Positions 27,904 to 36,745 of a DNA stretch of 51,266 nt are shown here, in pieces. The stretch's first letter is position 1. Each line of letters begins with the position of its first letter. The stretch lies in the NCBI GenBank assembly GCA_002838815.1, contig LQGW01000022.1, positions 1-51,266 on the forward strand, given 5' to 3'. A program made the position numbers and the translations under genes. Under the pieces are notes generated by a model, which had not been told where the DNA came from, did no database searches, and was given only the letters and a program-made list of their open reading frames with translations. The DNA is from Clostridiaceae bacterium JG1575 (GTDB taxonomy: Bacteria > Bacillota > Clostridia > Clostridiales > Clostridiaceae).

Positions 27904-28986
27904 ATGAAGAGCATCCTGACCATCAATCCGGGGTCCACCACCACGAAGGTGGCGGTATTCCATGATGAGCGGGCCGTGAAAGAAATCAGCCTGTCCCACG
28001 ATTTGGAGGAGCTGAAGCAGTACGAAGACATCTCCGACCAAAAGCCCATGCGGGAGCGTGCCATCGTGGCGTGGCTGACCAATGAAGGCGTGTCCCTAAC
28101 GGATTTGGACATCATTATTTCTCGTGGAGGCCTGGTTCGGCCCATTCCGACGGGGACCTATGAAGTGACCGATCAGATGATTGAAGATCTGCGGGTGGGG
28201 TACTCCGGCATTCATGCCAGCAACCTGGGCGCGCAGATCGCCCAGGATTTGGCCCGGCGTGCCGGCATCCGCGCCTACATCACAGACCCGGTGGCTTGCG
28301 ATGAGATGGACGATGTGGCCCGTATTTCGGGTCTGCCTGAATTGACGCGGCGCTCCAATGCCCATTACCTGAACATTAAAGCCGTCGGCCGGCGGGTCTG
28401 CCAAGAAAAGGGACTCGATCCGTTGAAGGACAACCTCATCATTTGCCATTTGGGCGGGGGCATCAGCGTCGTACCGTCTCGGGCGGGACGCATTGTGGAC
28501 AGCAACAACGCCAACGAGGGGGGGCCATTTTCCCCCGAGCGGGCGGGTACGTTGCCCGTGGCAGACTTGGTGCGCCTGGCTTTTAGTGGCTCCTTCACCG
28601 AAAAGGAGTTGCTCAAGCAGATCATTGGGCGAGGCGGCCTCATGGGCTATCTTGGCACCAACGACGGCCGCCGAGTGGAAGAGCGCATCGCCGCAGGGGA
28701 TGCGCAAGCAGCCTTGATTTATGAAGCCATGGGCTATCAGATCGCCAAGGAAGTGGGGGCTTGCGCCGCCGTGCTTTGCGGTGAAGTTCGAGCCATCATC
28801 CTCACCGGGGGACTGGCCTACTCTAAGGCCCTCACTGAGGAAATCCGTAGAAGAACCTCGTTTATTGCTCCGCTTTTTGTAGAGCCCGGGGAAGATGAAA
28901 TGAAGGCGCTGGCCGAAGCCGGACTGCGCATTTTGATGCACGAAGAAGAAGCGAAAGATTACGACAAGGAGGCCCTGCAAAGATGA
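27904..28986 (+). CDS. buk: Butyrate kinase (first copy)
   Basis: 360 residues, ASKHA-fold acyl kinase that makes ATP from butyryl- (or branched acyl-) phosphate. The phosphate-binding start ILTINPGSTTTKVAVF, central CHLGGGISV and later ILTGGLAYSK are characteristic. I chose ATG at 27904 because AGGAGGAGCC lies just upstream. It overlaps ptb by 4 nt (ATGA). It belongs to an unusual buk-ptb-buk run; together with the vor genes downstream it may process isobutyryl- or isovaleryl-phosphate, but chain specificity cannot be told from sequence. Confidence 0.93.
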   Translation: MKSILTINPGSTTTKVAVFHDERAVKEISLSHDLEELKQYEDISDQKPMRERAIVAWLTNEGVSLTDLDIIISRGGLVRPIPTGTYEVTDQMIEDLRVGYSGIHASNLGAQIAQDLARRAGIRAYITDPVACDEMDDVARISGLPELTRRSNAHYLNIKAVGRRVCQEKGLDPLKDNLIICHLGGGISVVPSRAGRIVDSNNANEGGPFSPERAGTLPVADLVRLAFSGSFTEKELLKQIIGRGGLMGYLGTNDGRRVEERIAAGDAQAALIYEAMGYQIAKEVGACAAVLCGEVRAIILTGGLAYSKALTEEIRRRTSFIAPLFVEPGEDEMKALAEAGLRILMHEEEAKDYDKEALQR

Positions 28987-29894
28987 TTCGAAATTTTGAC
29001 GATGTGTTTGCCCGCATCAAGGAACTGCCCAAAAAGAAAGTCGCCGTGGCCGCGGCGGAGGACGAGCCGGTCTTGGAAGCCATTCATCATTGTCGCGCTC
29101 GAGGGATTGCCGATGCCGTCTTAGTGGGAGACGAGGAGAAGATCCGCGCCATCGCCAAGGGCCTGGACATTGATCTTTCCGGTCTTGAGATCCGCAACGA
29201 AAAAGAGCCCGCCAAGGCAGCGCTGATCTGTGCGGAGCTTGTCTCCACCGGTCAGGCGGACATGATGATGAAGGGCATGATTGACACGAAAAACTTTCTG
29301 CGGGCGGTCCTCAATAAGGAAGTAGGCCTTCGGACGGGAGCGCTCATCACCCATGTGGGCGTCTTTGATGTGAAGGGCTACGATCGTCTGCTTTTCATTA
29401 CCGATGCTGCGTTCACCATGTATCCGACCTTGGAGCAGAAAAAGTCCATCCTCGAGAATGCCGTCCAGCTGGCGCATGCCCTGGGGAACGAGAATCCTAA
29501 GGTGGCGCCCATCTGCGCCGTGGAGGTCGTCAATCCCGACATGCCGGCCACCTTGGATGCCCAAGCCCTGACGCAAATGAACCAAGCGGGCGAAATCAAG
29601 GGATGCACCGTCTACGGTCCGTTGGCTTTTGACAACGCCATCGATGCCGAAGCGGCCCGCCACAAAAAGATCGACCATCCCGTGGCCGGTCATGCGGACA
29701 TCTTTCTGATGGCCAATATCGAAGCCGGCAACGGAGTCTTTAAGGCCATCACCTATACCAGCTCCGGCGAGCGGCACGGCGGCATCCTCATGGGCGCTGC
29801 GGCTCCGGTTATTGTCACTTCCCGTGCGGATTCCTTTGAAGCCAAAGTCAATTCCATCGCCCTGGCAGCCCTGGCGGCCCAAGGAGGAAAATAA
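28983..29894 (+). CDS. ptb: Phosphate butyryltransferase
   Basis: 303 residues of the phosphate acetyl/butyryltransferase family. Converts acyl-CoA and phosphate to acyl-phosphate and CoA, feeding the kinases encoded on both sides. Recognisable stretches are [21 protein letters not shown] (about residues 95-115), [20 protein letters not shown] and the C-terminal [18 protein letters not shown]. It starts within the stop codon of the first kinase and ends 1 nt before the second kinase start, so all three are co-translated. Confidence 0.93.
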   Translation: MIRNFDDVFARIKELPKKKVAVAAAEDEPVLEAIHHCRARGIADAVLVGDEEKIRAIAKGLDIDLSGLEIRNEKEPAKAALICAELVSTGQADMMMKGMIDTKNFLRAVLNKEVGLRTGALITHVGVFDVKGYDRLLFITDAAFTMYPTLEQKKSILENAVQLAHALGNENPKVAPICAVEVVNPDMPATLDAQALTQMNQAGEIKGCTVYGPLAFDNAIDAEAARHKKIDHPVAGHADIFLMANIEAGNGVFKAITYTSSGERHGGILMGAAAPVIVTSRADSFEAKVNSIALAALAAQGGK

Positions 29895-29895
29895 T

Positions 29896-30975
29896 ATGAA
29901 AAAACTGCTCATCATCAATCCTGGCTCCACGTCCACTAAAATTGGCGTATACGAGGATGAGACGCCGGTTTTAATTGAAACTTTGCGCCACAGCGCCGAG
30001 GAAGTCGGTCGCTACGAGCACGTCAGCGATCAATTTGAATTCCGAAAGGAAGTCATCCTCTCGGTGTTGAAAGAAAAAGGCATCGAGTTGGAAAGCCTTT
30101 CTGGCGTCGTGGGCCGTGGAGGGCTGTTGCGCCCCATTCCCTCGGGGACGTATGCCGTCAATGACGCCATGTTGCGCGATGTAACCAGCGGCGAAAACGG
30201 CGAGCACGCCGCGAACCTTGGGTGCATGATCGCCCGGGAAATCGGCGATGAACTCTCCATTCCTTCGTTCATCGTGGATCCCGTGGTGGTGGATGAACTG
30301 CAGGATGTGGCTCGGATTTCGGGATTGCCCTTGATTGAACGCAAGTCCATCTTCCACGCGCTCAATCAAAAGGCGGTGGCCAAGCGCTACGCCAAGGAAG
30401 TTGGCAAGCGCTATGACGAGTTGAACCTCATCGTAGTCCATATGGGCGGAGGCGTCTCCATCGGTGCCCACGAAAAGGGGCAGGTGGTGGACGTCAATAA
30501 CGCACTCAACGGCGAAGGCCCCTATTCGCCGGAGCGCTCGGGGGGCTTACCGGTGGCGGATTTAGTGAAACTTTGCTTCTCGGGCAAGTACACCGAAGGG
30601 GAGCTTTTGAAGAAAATTACCGGGAAGGGCGGCGTCGTTGCCTACCTGGGCACCAACAATATGATTGAAGTTCAAGAGCGGATGGACGCCATGGATCCTG
30701 AAGCGACCTTGGTGTTCCAGGGGATGGCCTATCAAACCGCCAAAGAAATCGGCGCCTGTGCCGCGGTGCTTTGCGGCAAGGTGGACCAGATCCTTTTGAC
30801 GGGAGGCATCGCGTACTCCAAACCCATGGTGGAGGAAATTCTCCGTCGGGTGGCCTTTATTGCGCCCGTAACCATTTATCCTGGGGAGGATGAGCTTTTG
30901 GCGCTGGCGCAGGGCGGCCTTCGGGTGCTCAATGGTGAGGAGGAAGTCATGAGCTACCAAGAGGCTGTTCAATAA
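29896..30975 (+). CDS. buk: Butyrate kinase (second copy)
   Basis: 359 residues, paralogous to the copy at 27904. It shares [17 protein letters not shown] at the N-terminus, a [15 protein letters not shown] centre and [13 protein letters not shown] near the C-terminus. GGAGG lies 7 nt before the ATG. The two copies differ enough to suggest different acyl preferences (for example straight versus branched chains) rather than a recent duplication. No strong terminator follows. Confidence 0.93.
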   Translation: MKKLLIINPGSTSTKIGVYEDETPVLIETLRHSAEEVGRYEHVSDQFEFRKEVILSVLKEKGIELESLSGVVGRGGLLRPIPSGTYAVNDAMLRDVTSGENGEHAANLGCMIAREIGDELSIPSFIVDPVVVDELQDVARISGLPLIERKSIFHALNQKAVAKRYAKEVGKRYDELNLIVVHMGGGVSIGAHEKGQVVDVNNALNGEGPYSPERSGGLPVADLVKLCFSGKYTEGELLKKITGKGGVVAYLGTNNMIEVQERMDAMDPEATLVFQGMAYQTAKEIGACAAVLCGKVDQILLTGGIAYSKPMVEEILRRVAFIAPVTIYPGEDELLALAQGGLRVLNGEEEVMSYQEAVQ

Positions 30976-31377
30976 TTAGAAAAATAGCGCCTGTTTTTTA
31001 GCAATTTGATAACGAGGGGCGCGGCGGATCAAAAGTTGTGCGGATCAAAAGCAGCGCCCTGCAGCGCGGCTCGCACGTCCAAACCGTGGGAACCCTTGAT
31101 GCGCCGGGAAAAAGTTCTATTTTTGCCCGGGGATCCTTGCAAAAACTTCGGAGCGCCGAAAAGAGCCGGGGCCGCGGAATCTTTGATCTGTTAACCTTTT
31201 CAATTCTGTTTATCAACGAATGCCCGCCTGCGGTGAACATCCGTTTCTCCAAGGGGAGAATTGGCAAGATCTTTTTAATGGGGTTCGCTTTTTGGTGACA
31301 GATTGGCAATTAGGGAATGAGCGAGCCCTGGGGTAGAATAAAAGGGGAAATTCCCAAATGAACCCAGTGAGGTACCC
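30976..31377. other. Intergenic region with 12-bp direct repeats and a hairpin
   Basis: 402 nt with no supported gene. GCGGATCAAAAG occurs twice (31024-31035, 31040-31051) with a 16-nt period. A hairpin CCGGGAAAAA / TTTTTGCCCGG (31104-31130, one bulge) lies just downstream. The repeats could be a regulator's binding site; no terminator T-run was seen. Confidence 0.45.
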
Positions 31378-32043
31378 ATGAAACGTCTGACCTTATTTAC
31401 CGGCCATTTCGGCAGCGGAAAAACCGAAATAGCCATCAACTACGCAAGAAAACTTAAAGAAGAAGGAACCGAACGGGTGACCCTTGTGGACCTAGATATC
31501 GTGAATCCTTATTTTTGCTCCAGGGACATCGCCGACACCTTGTCCGATCAGGGCATCCGGGTGATTTCGCAAAACCGTCATTGGTCCAATGCGGAGCTCA
31601 TGGTGGTGACGCCGGAAGTCTTATCCGCCTTCAACAAGAAGGATCACAGCGTGGTCTTGGATGTGGGCGGAGACGATATGGGCGCGGTGGCTCTTGGGCA
31701 ATACAACCGCTTTTTTCAGGAAGAGCCCTACGACATGTTTTTAGTGGTCAACGGCAATCGGCCCTTGACGGCGACCCCTGAAGAAGCGAAGGAGTACTTG
31801 CACGCCATTGAAGTTTCATCTCGTTTAAACGTGACGGGACTCATCAACAACACCAACCTCAGCTACGAGACCACCTTGGATGATGTGGTTCGAGGTCAGG
31901 ATCTGGTGGAGGCCTTAGCCAAAGACACCGGTCTTCCGGTGATCTTCACCGCCGTTCGTCGGGATCTTTGCGGCGCGGCTCAATCAGTTATTCGTGGGGA
32001 AATCCTCCCCATTGATATTTACATGAAACCGCCCTGGCGGTAA
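31378..32043 (+). CDS. P-loop ATP-binding protein, unknown role
   Basis: 221 residues. A Walker A motif GHFGSGKTE at residues 9-17 and the general layout (LVDLDIVNPYFCSRD, VVLDVGGDDMGA) place it with MinD/ParA/CobQ-like P-loop proteins. The family is often found directly upstream of 2-oxoacid:ferredoxin oxidoreductase genes, as here (19-nt gap to the ferredoxin subunit). It might help assemble or regulate that enzyme, which is inference from position. Confidence 0.82.
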   Translation: MKRLTLFTGHFGSGKTEIAINYARKLKEEGTERVTLVDLDIVNPYFCSRDIADTLSDQGIRVISQNRHWSNAELMVVTPEVLSAFNKKDHSVVLDVGGDDMGAVALGQYNRFFQEEPYDMFLVVNGNRPLTATPEEAKEYLHAIEVSSRLNVTGLINNTNLSYETTLDDVVRGQDLVEALAKDTGLPVIFTAVRRDLCGAAQSVIRGEILPIDIYMKPPWR

Positions 32044-32062
32044 AAAAAGAGGGGGAAAAGCT

Positions 32063-32272
32063 ATGCCAAGAGTAGAATTTCGGGAAGAACGCTGCAAAGG
32101 GTGCGGACAGTGCGTCATCGCCTGCCCCGTAAAAATCATTTCCTTTGCGGACCATCTCAATGAGAAAGGGTACAAACCCGCCACCATCGCTGAGGACCTT
32201 CGTTCCAAATGCATCGGCTGCACATCGTGCGCCAGAATGTGTCCGGACCTGGTCATCACGGTTTACAAGTAA
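32063..32272 (+). CDS. Ferredoxin-type (delta) subunit of 2-oxoacid:ferredoxin oxidoreductase
   Basis: 69 residues with two 4Fe-4S cluster motifs: CKGCGQCVIACP (about residues 12-23) and CIGCTSCARMCP (about 53-64). It carries electrons between the catalytic subunits and free ferredoxin. First of four tightly spaced genes for a four-subunit (VOR/KOR) enzyme; gaps of 14, 1 and 2 nt follow. Confidence 0.92.
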   Translation: MPRVEFREERCKGCGQCVIACPVKIISFADHLNEKGYKPATIAEDLRSKCIGCTSCARMCPDLVITVYK

Positions 32273-32286
32273 GGGGGAATTGCATT

Positions 32287-33351
32287 ATGGCAGAAAAAGT
32301 ATTGATGAAGGGCAATGAAGCCATCGGGGAAGCAGCCATTCGGGCCGGCTGCAAGTGCTTCTTTGGATATCCCATCACCCCGCAAACGGAAGTGGCCGCT
32401 TACATGGCCAAGCAGATGCCCAAGATCAACCGCGTGTTTTTGCAGGCAGAATCCGAAGTCGCCGCCATCAACATGGTGTACGGAGCTTCGGGGAGCGGCG
32501 TGCGCGTCATGACCTCTTCCTCCTCGCCTGGAATTTCCTTGAAGGCGGAAGGAATCTCCTACATTGCAGGAGCTGAGTTGCCCTGCGTCATCATCAACAT
32601 CGTGCGCGGCGGCCCGGGACTGGGCGGCATTCAGCCCGCACAATCCGACTACAACCAAGCCACCAAGGGCATTGCCCACGGCGATTTCCACCTGCCGGTT
32701 TTTGCCCCGTCTTCCATTCAGGAGATGGTGGATACCATCGGGGAAGCGTTCGACATCGCTGATGCCTATCGGACGCCCGTCATGGTTATGGGCGATGGAA
32801 TGATCGGACAAATGATGGAGCCCGTGGAATTCCACGAGCGCAAAGGTCGCGAGTTGCCGGCCAAGGATTGGGCCGCTAACGGATTGGGCGATCGCCAAAA
32901 GCACAACGTCATCAACTCCCTTTACTTAAAGCCGGATGAACTGGAAAATCACAACATCCATCTTTTTGAAAAGTTTGAAAAAATCAAGCAAAATGAAACC
33001 AAGTACGAGCTGGTGGACTGCGAGGATGCTGATTTAATCCTGGTGGCCTACGGCACGACTTCGCGGATTTGCAAAAACGCCATGAAGCTGGCGGCCGAGG
33101 AAGGCATTAAGGTCGGCCTGATCCGGCCCATCAGCCTCTGGCCGTTCCCCGTGGAAGCCTTTGAAAAAACCATCGATCAAACCAAGACAGGCTTCCTTTG
33201 CGTTGAAATGTCCATGGGACAAATGGTGGAAGACGTTAAACTGGCCGTTTTGGGGAGAAAGCCCGTAGAATTCTACGGAAGAACCGGTGGCATGATTCCC
33301 ACCCCAGAAGAGATTTTGGATCAAATTCGCAAGATGGCAGGAGGCAAATAA
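32287..33351 (+). CDS. vorB: 2-oxoacid:ferredoxin oxidoreductase, alpha subunit (VorB-type)
   Basis: 354 residues from ATG 32287 (AAGGGGG upstream). Pyruvate:ferredoxin oxidoreductase-like N-terminal half: KGNEAIGEAAIRAGCKCFFGYPITPQTE, SSPGISLKAEGISY, RGGPGLGGIQPAQSDY. A C-terminal transketolase-like part follows (VAYGTTSRICKNAM, VGLIRPISLWPFP). Oxidatively decarboxylates a 2-oxoacid to acyl-CoA with reduction of ferredoxin. The VorB-type label (3-methyl-2-oxobutanoate) rests on gene order and the neighbouring acyl kinase genes; 2-oxoglutarate cannot be ruled out. Confidence 0.9.
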   Translation: MAEKVLMKGNEAIGEAAIRAGCKCFFGYPITPQTEVAAYMAKQMPKINRVFLQAESEVAAINMVYGASGSGVRVMTSSSSPGISLKAEGISYIAGAELPCVIINIVRGGPGLGGIQPAQSDYNQATKGIAHGDFHLPVFAPSSIQEMVDTIGEAFDIADAYRTPVMVMGDGMIGQMMEPVEFHERKGRELPAKDWAANGLGDRQKHNVINSLYLKPDELENHNIHLFEKFEKIKQNETKYELVDCEDADLILVAYGTTSRICKNAMKLAAEEGIKVGLIRPISLWPFPVEAFEKTIDQTKTGFLCVEMSMGQMVEDVKLAVLGRKPVEFYGRTGGMIPTPEEILDQIRKMAGGK

Positions 33352-33352
33352 C

Positions 33353-34135
33353 ATGGAAAAAACGGAACAAAAAGAAATGAAAGTTGTCTTCCAGCCAACC
33401 AAAGCCATACTGGATGTCCCTACCCACTATTGCCCCGGATGCACCCACGGGATCATCCACCGTTTAGTGGGAGAGGTCTTGGAAGAGCTCAACATCATTG
33501 AGAAGACTGTGGGCGTTGCGCCCGTTGGCTGCTCGGTACTGGCTTACGACTATTTTGCCTGTGATATGTTTGAAGCCGCTCACGGCCGGGCGCCCGCTGT
33601 GGCCACGGGCATCAAGCGCGCAAACCCCGACAAGATCGTCTTCACCTATCAGGGCGACGGGGATATCGCCGCCATCGGAACCGCTGAGGCCGTTCATGCA
33701 GCAGCCCGCGGCGAAAACATTGTGACGATCTTTGTCAACAACTGCATCTACGGAATGACGGGCGGACAAATGGCGCCCACAACCCTGCCCGGTCAGGTCA
33801 CCGAGACCTCGCCCTACGGCCGCGACACGAAGACCCAGGGCTTCCCGATCCGCTTCTCCGAGATGATCTCGACCTTGGAGGGATCCTATTACGTGGAACG
33901 CGTTTCTGTGGATTCTGTCCCCAATGTGGCCAAAGCCAAGCGCGCCATCAAAAAAGCCTTCCAGAACGCCATCGACGGCAAAGGCTTTAACTTGGTGGAA
34001 GTTCTTTCCATCTGTCCCACCAACTGGGGATTGAATACTCAAGAATCCCTCAACTGGCTCAGAAACAACATGATGCCTTTCTATGAACTGGGATTGAAAA
34101 AGGATAAGGACGCCGTGAAAGAGGAGGCGAAATAA
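33353..34135 (+). CDS. vorA: 2-oxoacid:ferredoxin oxidoreductase, beta (TPP-binding) subunit
   Basis: 260 residues. Holds the thiamine diphosphate site: CPGCTHGIIHRLVGEVLEEL near the N-terminus (cluster-binding Cys) and the GDGD...N motif in YQGDGDIAAIGTAEAVHAAA with VNNCIYGMTGGQ. Starts 1 nt after the alpha gene. Gene naming varies between organisms (vorA, korB). Confidence 0.9.
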   Translation: MEKTEQKEMKVVFQPTKAILDVPTHYCPGCTHGIIHRLVGEVLEELNIIEKTVGVAPVGCSVLAYDYFACDMFEAAHGRAPAVATGIKRANPDKIVFTYQGDGDIAAIGTAEAVHAAARGENIVTIFVNNCIYGMTGGQMAPTTLPGQVTETSPYGRDTKTQGFPIRFSEMISTLEGSYYVERVSVDSVPNVAKAKRAIKKAFQNAIDGKGFNLVEVLSICPTNWGLNTQESLNWLRNNMMPFYELGLKKDKDAVKEEAK

Positions 34136-34137
34136 TA

Positions 34138-34668
34138 ATGGCTCAGCAAGAAATTTTGTTTGCGGGATTCGGGGGACAAGGCATTTTGTCCATGGGTAAG
34201 TTCCTCGCCTACGCCGGAATGGACCAGGACATGAATGTGTCTTGGTGCCCCTCGTATGGCCCGGAGATGCGCGGAGGAACCGCCAACTGCTCGGTCATCT
34301 TATCGGATTCGGACATCGGAAGTCCCATTGTGACGGCTCCCGACACCCTTGTGGTGATGAACCGCCCGTCCTTGGAGAAATTTGTCGACACCCTGAAGCC
34401 GGGGGGACTGCTCATCTTGGATTCAGACCTCATCTCGGAGGAGGTTCAGCGGGACGACGTAACGGTGATCCGCATTCCTTCTCAAACCATCGCCGCAGAA
34501 ATCGGCTCCAAAACCATCGCCAATATGGTGCTCTTGGGCGCTTTGGTCAAAAAGACCGGCATTGTGGGTGTGGAGGATCTGTTGAAGGCGTTGAAGGATC
34601 ATGGGAAAGCGAAGTTCTATACCGCCAACGAACAAGCCGTCAGCCGCGGCACAGAATTCGCAAACTAA
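34138..34668 (+). CDS. vorC: 2-oxoacid:ferredoxin oxidoreductase, gamma subunit
   Basis: 176 residues with the gamma-domain pattern FAGFGGQGILSMGKFLAYAG at the N-terminus and SYGPEMRGGTANCSVILSD. Completes the delta-alpha-beta-gamma set of a four-subunit ketoacid oxidoreductase. Separated from the beta gene by 2 nt and followed by a strong terminator. Confidence 0.9.
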   Translation: MAQQEILFAGFGGQGILSMGKFLAYAGMDQDMNVSWCPSYGPEMRGGTANCSVILSDSDIGSPIVTAPDTLVVMNRPSLEKFVDTLKPGGLLILDSDLISEEVQRDDVTVIRIPSQTIAAEIGSKTIANMVLLGALVKKTGIVGVEDLLKALKDHGKAKFYTANEQAVSRGTEFAN

Positions 34669-34690
34669 GCCATTCCTCGTTTGGCTCAAT

Positions 34691-34720
34691 AAGCTTCTTC
34701 CTTCGGGGAGGAGCTTTTTT
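34691..34720 (+). terminator. Terminator of the vor operon
   Basis: An 11-bp stem AAGCTTCTTCC / GGGAGGAGCTT (two G-T pairs) with a TTCG tetraloop and six T. Confidence 0.9.
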
Positions 34721-34833
34721 GACGTCCACATTTTTTTGAATGGTTATTGATTTCACAATTAGGGTGGGGTTTTGTGCTTTTTGCCTCGAAAATCGTGGTA
34801 GAATGGGTGGGTAAACTAAAGAGGAGTGATAGT

Positions 34834-35028
34834 ATGTTGGCTTTTTTCTCACGGTTGGGATTGCAGGAAGTTCTGGTCATTCTCATCGTCGCGTTGCTGG
34901 TATTCGGTCCTAAAAAGTTGCCCGAGATCGGCAAATCCTTGGGCCATTCCTTCAATGAATTCAAACGGTCCATGAATGGAGAACCCGCTAAGACCCCAGA
35001 GAACCCTTCGTCGGGAAATGAAGAATAA
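34834..35028 (+). CDS. tatA: Twin-arginine translocase subunit TatA
   Basis: 64 residues. One N-terminal transmembrane helix (about 10-24) is followed by FGPKKLPEIGKSLGHSFNEF, the hinge plus amphipathic helix of TatA/E proteins, and a short charged tail. It forms the pore of the Tat pathway for folded proteins. ATG at 34834 follows AGAGGAG. It overlaps tatC by 11 nt; no tatB is seen, so this is the minimal TatA-TatC form common in Bacillota. The two genes converging on it from the right carry Tat signals. Confidence 0.93.
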   Translation: MLAFFSRLGLQEVLVILIVALLVFGPKKLPEIGKSLGHSFNEFKRSMNGEPAKTPENPSSGNEE

Positions 35029-35767
35029 CCCTTCGGCGGATCCCAAGCAAGACACCCTGGTGGGGCATTTGAGCGAACTGCGCCGCCAGCTGATGTGGTC
35101 TTTATTGGTTTTTGTGGCGGTCACGGTGGCCGCCTTTTTCTTTGCCGAGGTCCTGGTTTTGGATATGGTGAGTAAAGCGCCCAACACCCGCTTCGTCTAT
35201 TTGTCGCCGGCGGAATTGTTCACCACCTATATGCGAATTGCTATGGTGGCGGGGCTCTTGGTCTCCTTGCCGTTCTTTTTAAACCGCATCTGGGCATTCA
35301 TTCGTCCGGGGCTTTACCCCAAGGAAATCCGCACCCTGCGCTGGGCGGTGCTTTTGGGCGTGGCCCTCTTTGCGGCGGGCTTATGCTTTGCCTATCTTAT
35401 CGTGTTGCCCATGAGCTTGGAGTTTTTCGCTCGCTTTCAAACTCCGGCCATCCAATCGGCGGTGGGTTTTTCCAATTACTTCGATTACGTGACGAAGATG
35501 GTGTTTGCCTTTGCCTTGGTGTTTGAATTGCCCATCCTCGTGGTGGTCTTGGTTCGCTTGGGCGTTGTCACCACCGACTTTTTGAAGAAGAATCGAAAAT
35601 ATGTGCTCTTGGTGGTGGTGGTGCTTTCCGCCATTTTAACGCCACCGGACGTACTCTCTCAGATCATGCTCTCGGTGCCAATGATGCTGTTGTTTGAACT
35701 GGGGATCGTCTTGGGCCGACTGGGCGAAAAGAAGGCTCAAAGGGTCCTTGAAGCCTCGAAGATTTGA
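35018..35767 (+). CDS. tatC: Twin-arginine translocase subunit TatC
   Basis: 249 residues, a six-helix membrane protein that recognises the twin-arginine signal. Typical motifs are LVGHLSELRRQL (N-terminal conserved block), FIRPGLYPKEIR and the TPPDVLSQIMLSVPM block near the last helices. ATG at 35018 lies inside the end of tatA (11-nt overlap). A 24-bp bidirectional terminator separates it from the convergent selenoprotein operon. Confidence 0.95.
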   Translation: MKNNPSADPKQDTLVGHLSELRRQLMWSLLVFVAVTVAAFFFAEVLVLDMVSKAPNTRFVYLSPAELFTTYMRIAMVAGLLVSLPFFLNRIWAFIRPGLYPKEIRTLRWAVLLGVALFAAGLCFAYLIVLPMSLEFFARFQTPAIQSAVGFSNYFDYVTKMVFAFALVFELPILVVVLVRLGVVTTDFLKKNRKYVLLVVVVLSAILTPPDVLSQIMLSVPMMLLFELGIVLGRLGEKKAQRVLEASKI

Positions 35768-35928
35768 TAAGACCTGCTTTAGGGAGGGCATATTCCTTTC
35801 CTTTAAGGGAGCCCATAGGGGCCTAAAAGCAAGAGGGGGGGCATCGGATGCGTTCTCCCCCATCCCCCTTGAAAGACCAGGTCGTCTCAAGGGATCGTTG
35901 GCGCTCAAGGGGAGCCTTCGATTTATGG

Positions 35929-35992
35929 AAAACCAGCAAGACCCCGCGGCCCATCCTTTTGGGGACGGGCCGCGGGGTCTTGCTGGTTTTTT
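35929..35992. terminator. Bidirectional terminator between tatC and the selenoprotein operon
   Basis: A 24-bp perfect stem with arms 35929-35952 and 35967-35990 and a 14-nt loop; T-runs on the plus side, and A-runs (T on the minus strand) on the left. It serves both convergent operons. Confidence 0.9.
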
Positions 35993-36025
35993 GGGTTTCG
36001 TTTTGAACTCGAAGGATTCCGGTTC

Positions 36026-36736
36026 TTAAGAAACTTTAAAGTGTCGATTGAGCATCTCCACCATATAGCGGGTGACGTCGGCGGCGTTGCCGGCGCAGCG
36101 GGCTTTTCGTTTGGGGTCCGTGTAGGGCACCTTCATTTTTTCCATGAACTTGCCCACAGAATCCGAGCAAAGATAGGAATCGGCCACCGTGGTCTCCAAG
36201 GCGCCTTGGTATTCGGGCTGGTATTTGGGGAAGGGGAATTTCTTATACCACTCGTAGAGCTCTTTGACCAAGGCCGGAGCATCTTTGGGGTCCACCACCG
36301 AGCCAATGCAAAAAGCCGCAACGCCCAGGGAGCCGCAGAGGGTGGCTAGGCCAAGTCCTCCGGCTTGGGGCTTAAACATTTTTGTCGGGATTTGGTTGTA
36401 GGGGAAGCCATGCGCTTCCGCCAGCGAGCCGAAGAACCCTTCGGCAACACCCATCCCTCAGCCGCCTTTTTCTTTATAGGCTTTGTAGGCTCGCTCTTGG
36501 GCTTTCACCGGGTCCAGACCGGGATAGGGCATGGGGGAGGGCATGGCGTCCGCTTGAGGCTTTTTGAATTCGTAGGTGAGTTTCTGTTTGGGTTTGGGCT
36601 GTGCAAACACCAGCTGAGGTCGATAGAGGCCTTGCGTAGCCGATACGGCTGCGGCGCCGGCGACTGCCTTCGCGCTGGTTTTTAAAAAGGAGCGGCGGGA
36701 GATCTCCTGCTGCTTTTGTTCATCGATTGGATTCAT
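36026..36736 (-). CDS. Tat-exported C-GCAxxG-C-C-type selenoprotein (soluble copy)
   Basis: 236 residues when the in-frame TGA at 36458-36460 is read as selenocysteine (residue 93). N-terminus: SRRSFLK twin-arginine motif (13-19), a hydrophobic stretch and a likely cut after VFA (residue 45). The Sec lies in KGG-U-GMGVAEGFFG. Conserved Cys follow in TLCGSLGVAAFCIG, YLCSDSVGKFM and RCAG. Twelve nt after the UGA a 7-bp GCCGAAG/CTTCGGC hairpin with a GGUU loop fits a bacterial SECIS. AGGAGG precedes the ATG, overlapping the upstream paralogue's stop region, so both form an operon. The family is redox-related, with possible cofactor binding; biochemical role unknown. Confidence 0.88.
36428..36445 (-). 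promoter_or_regulatory. Bacterial SECIS hairpin, gene 36026-36736
   Basis: On the minus strand the UGA (36458-36460) is followed by a 12-nt spacer and GCCGAAG-GGTT-CTTCGGC, a perfect 7-bp stem with G at the first two loop positions. The UGA-to-loop distance is 19 nt. These values fall within the published bacterial SECIS consensus (small stem, G in the first two loop bases, loop about 16-37 nt after the UGA). Confidence 0.75.
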
Positions 36737-36745
36737 TTGGACCTC

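Noticed and set aside
36458-36460. UGA in 36026-36736 (and 37175-37177 in its paralogue) as ordinary nonsense mutations
   Set aside because: Two independent genes share the stop at the same codon, both keep a long conserved frame after it, and both have a SECIS-type hairpin. Independent pseudogenisation at the same site is much less likely.
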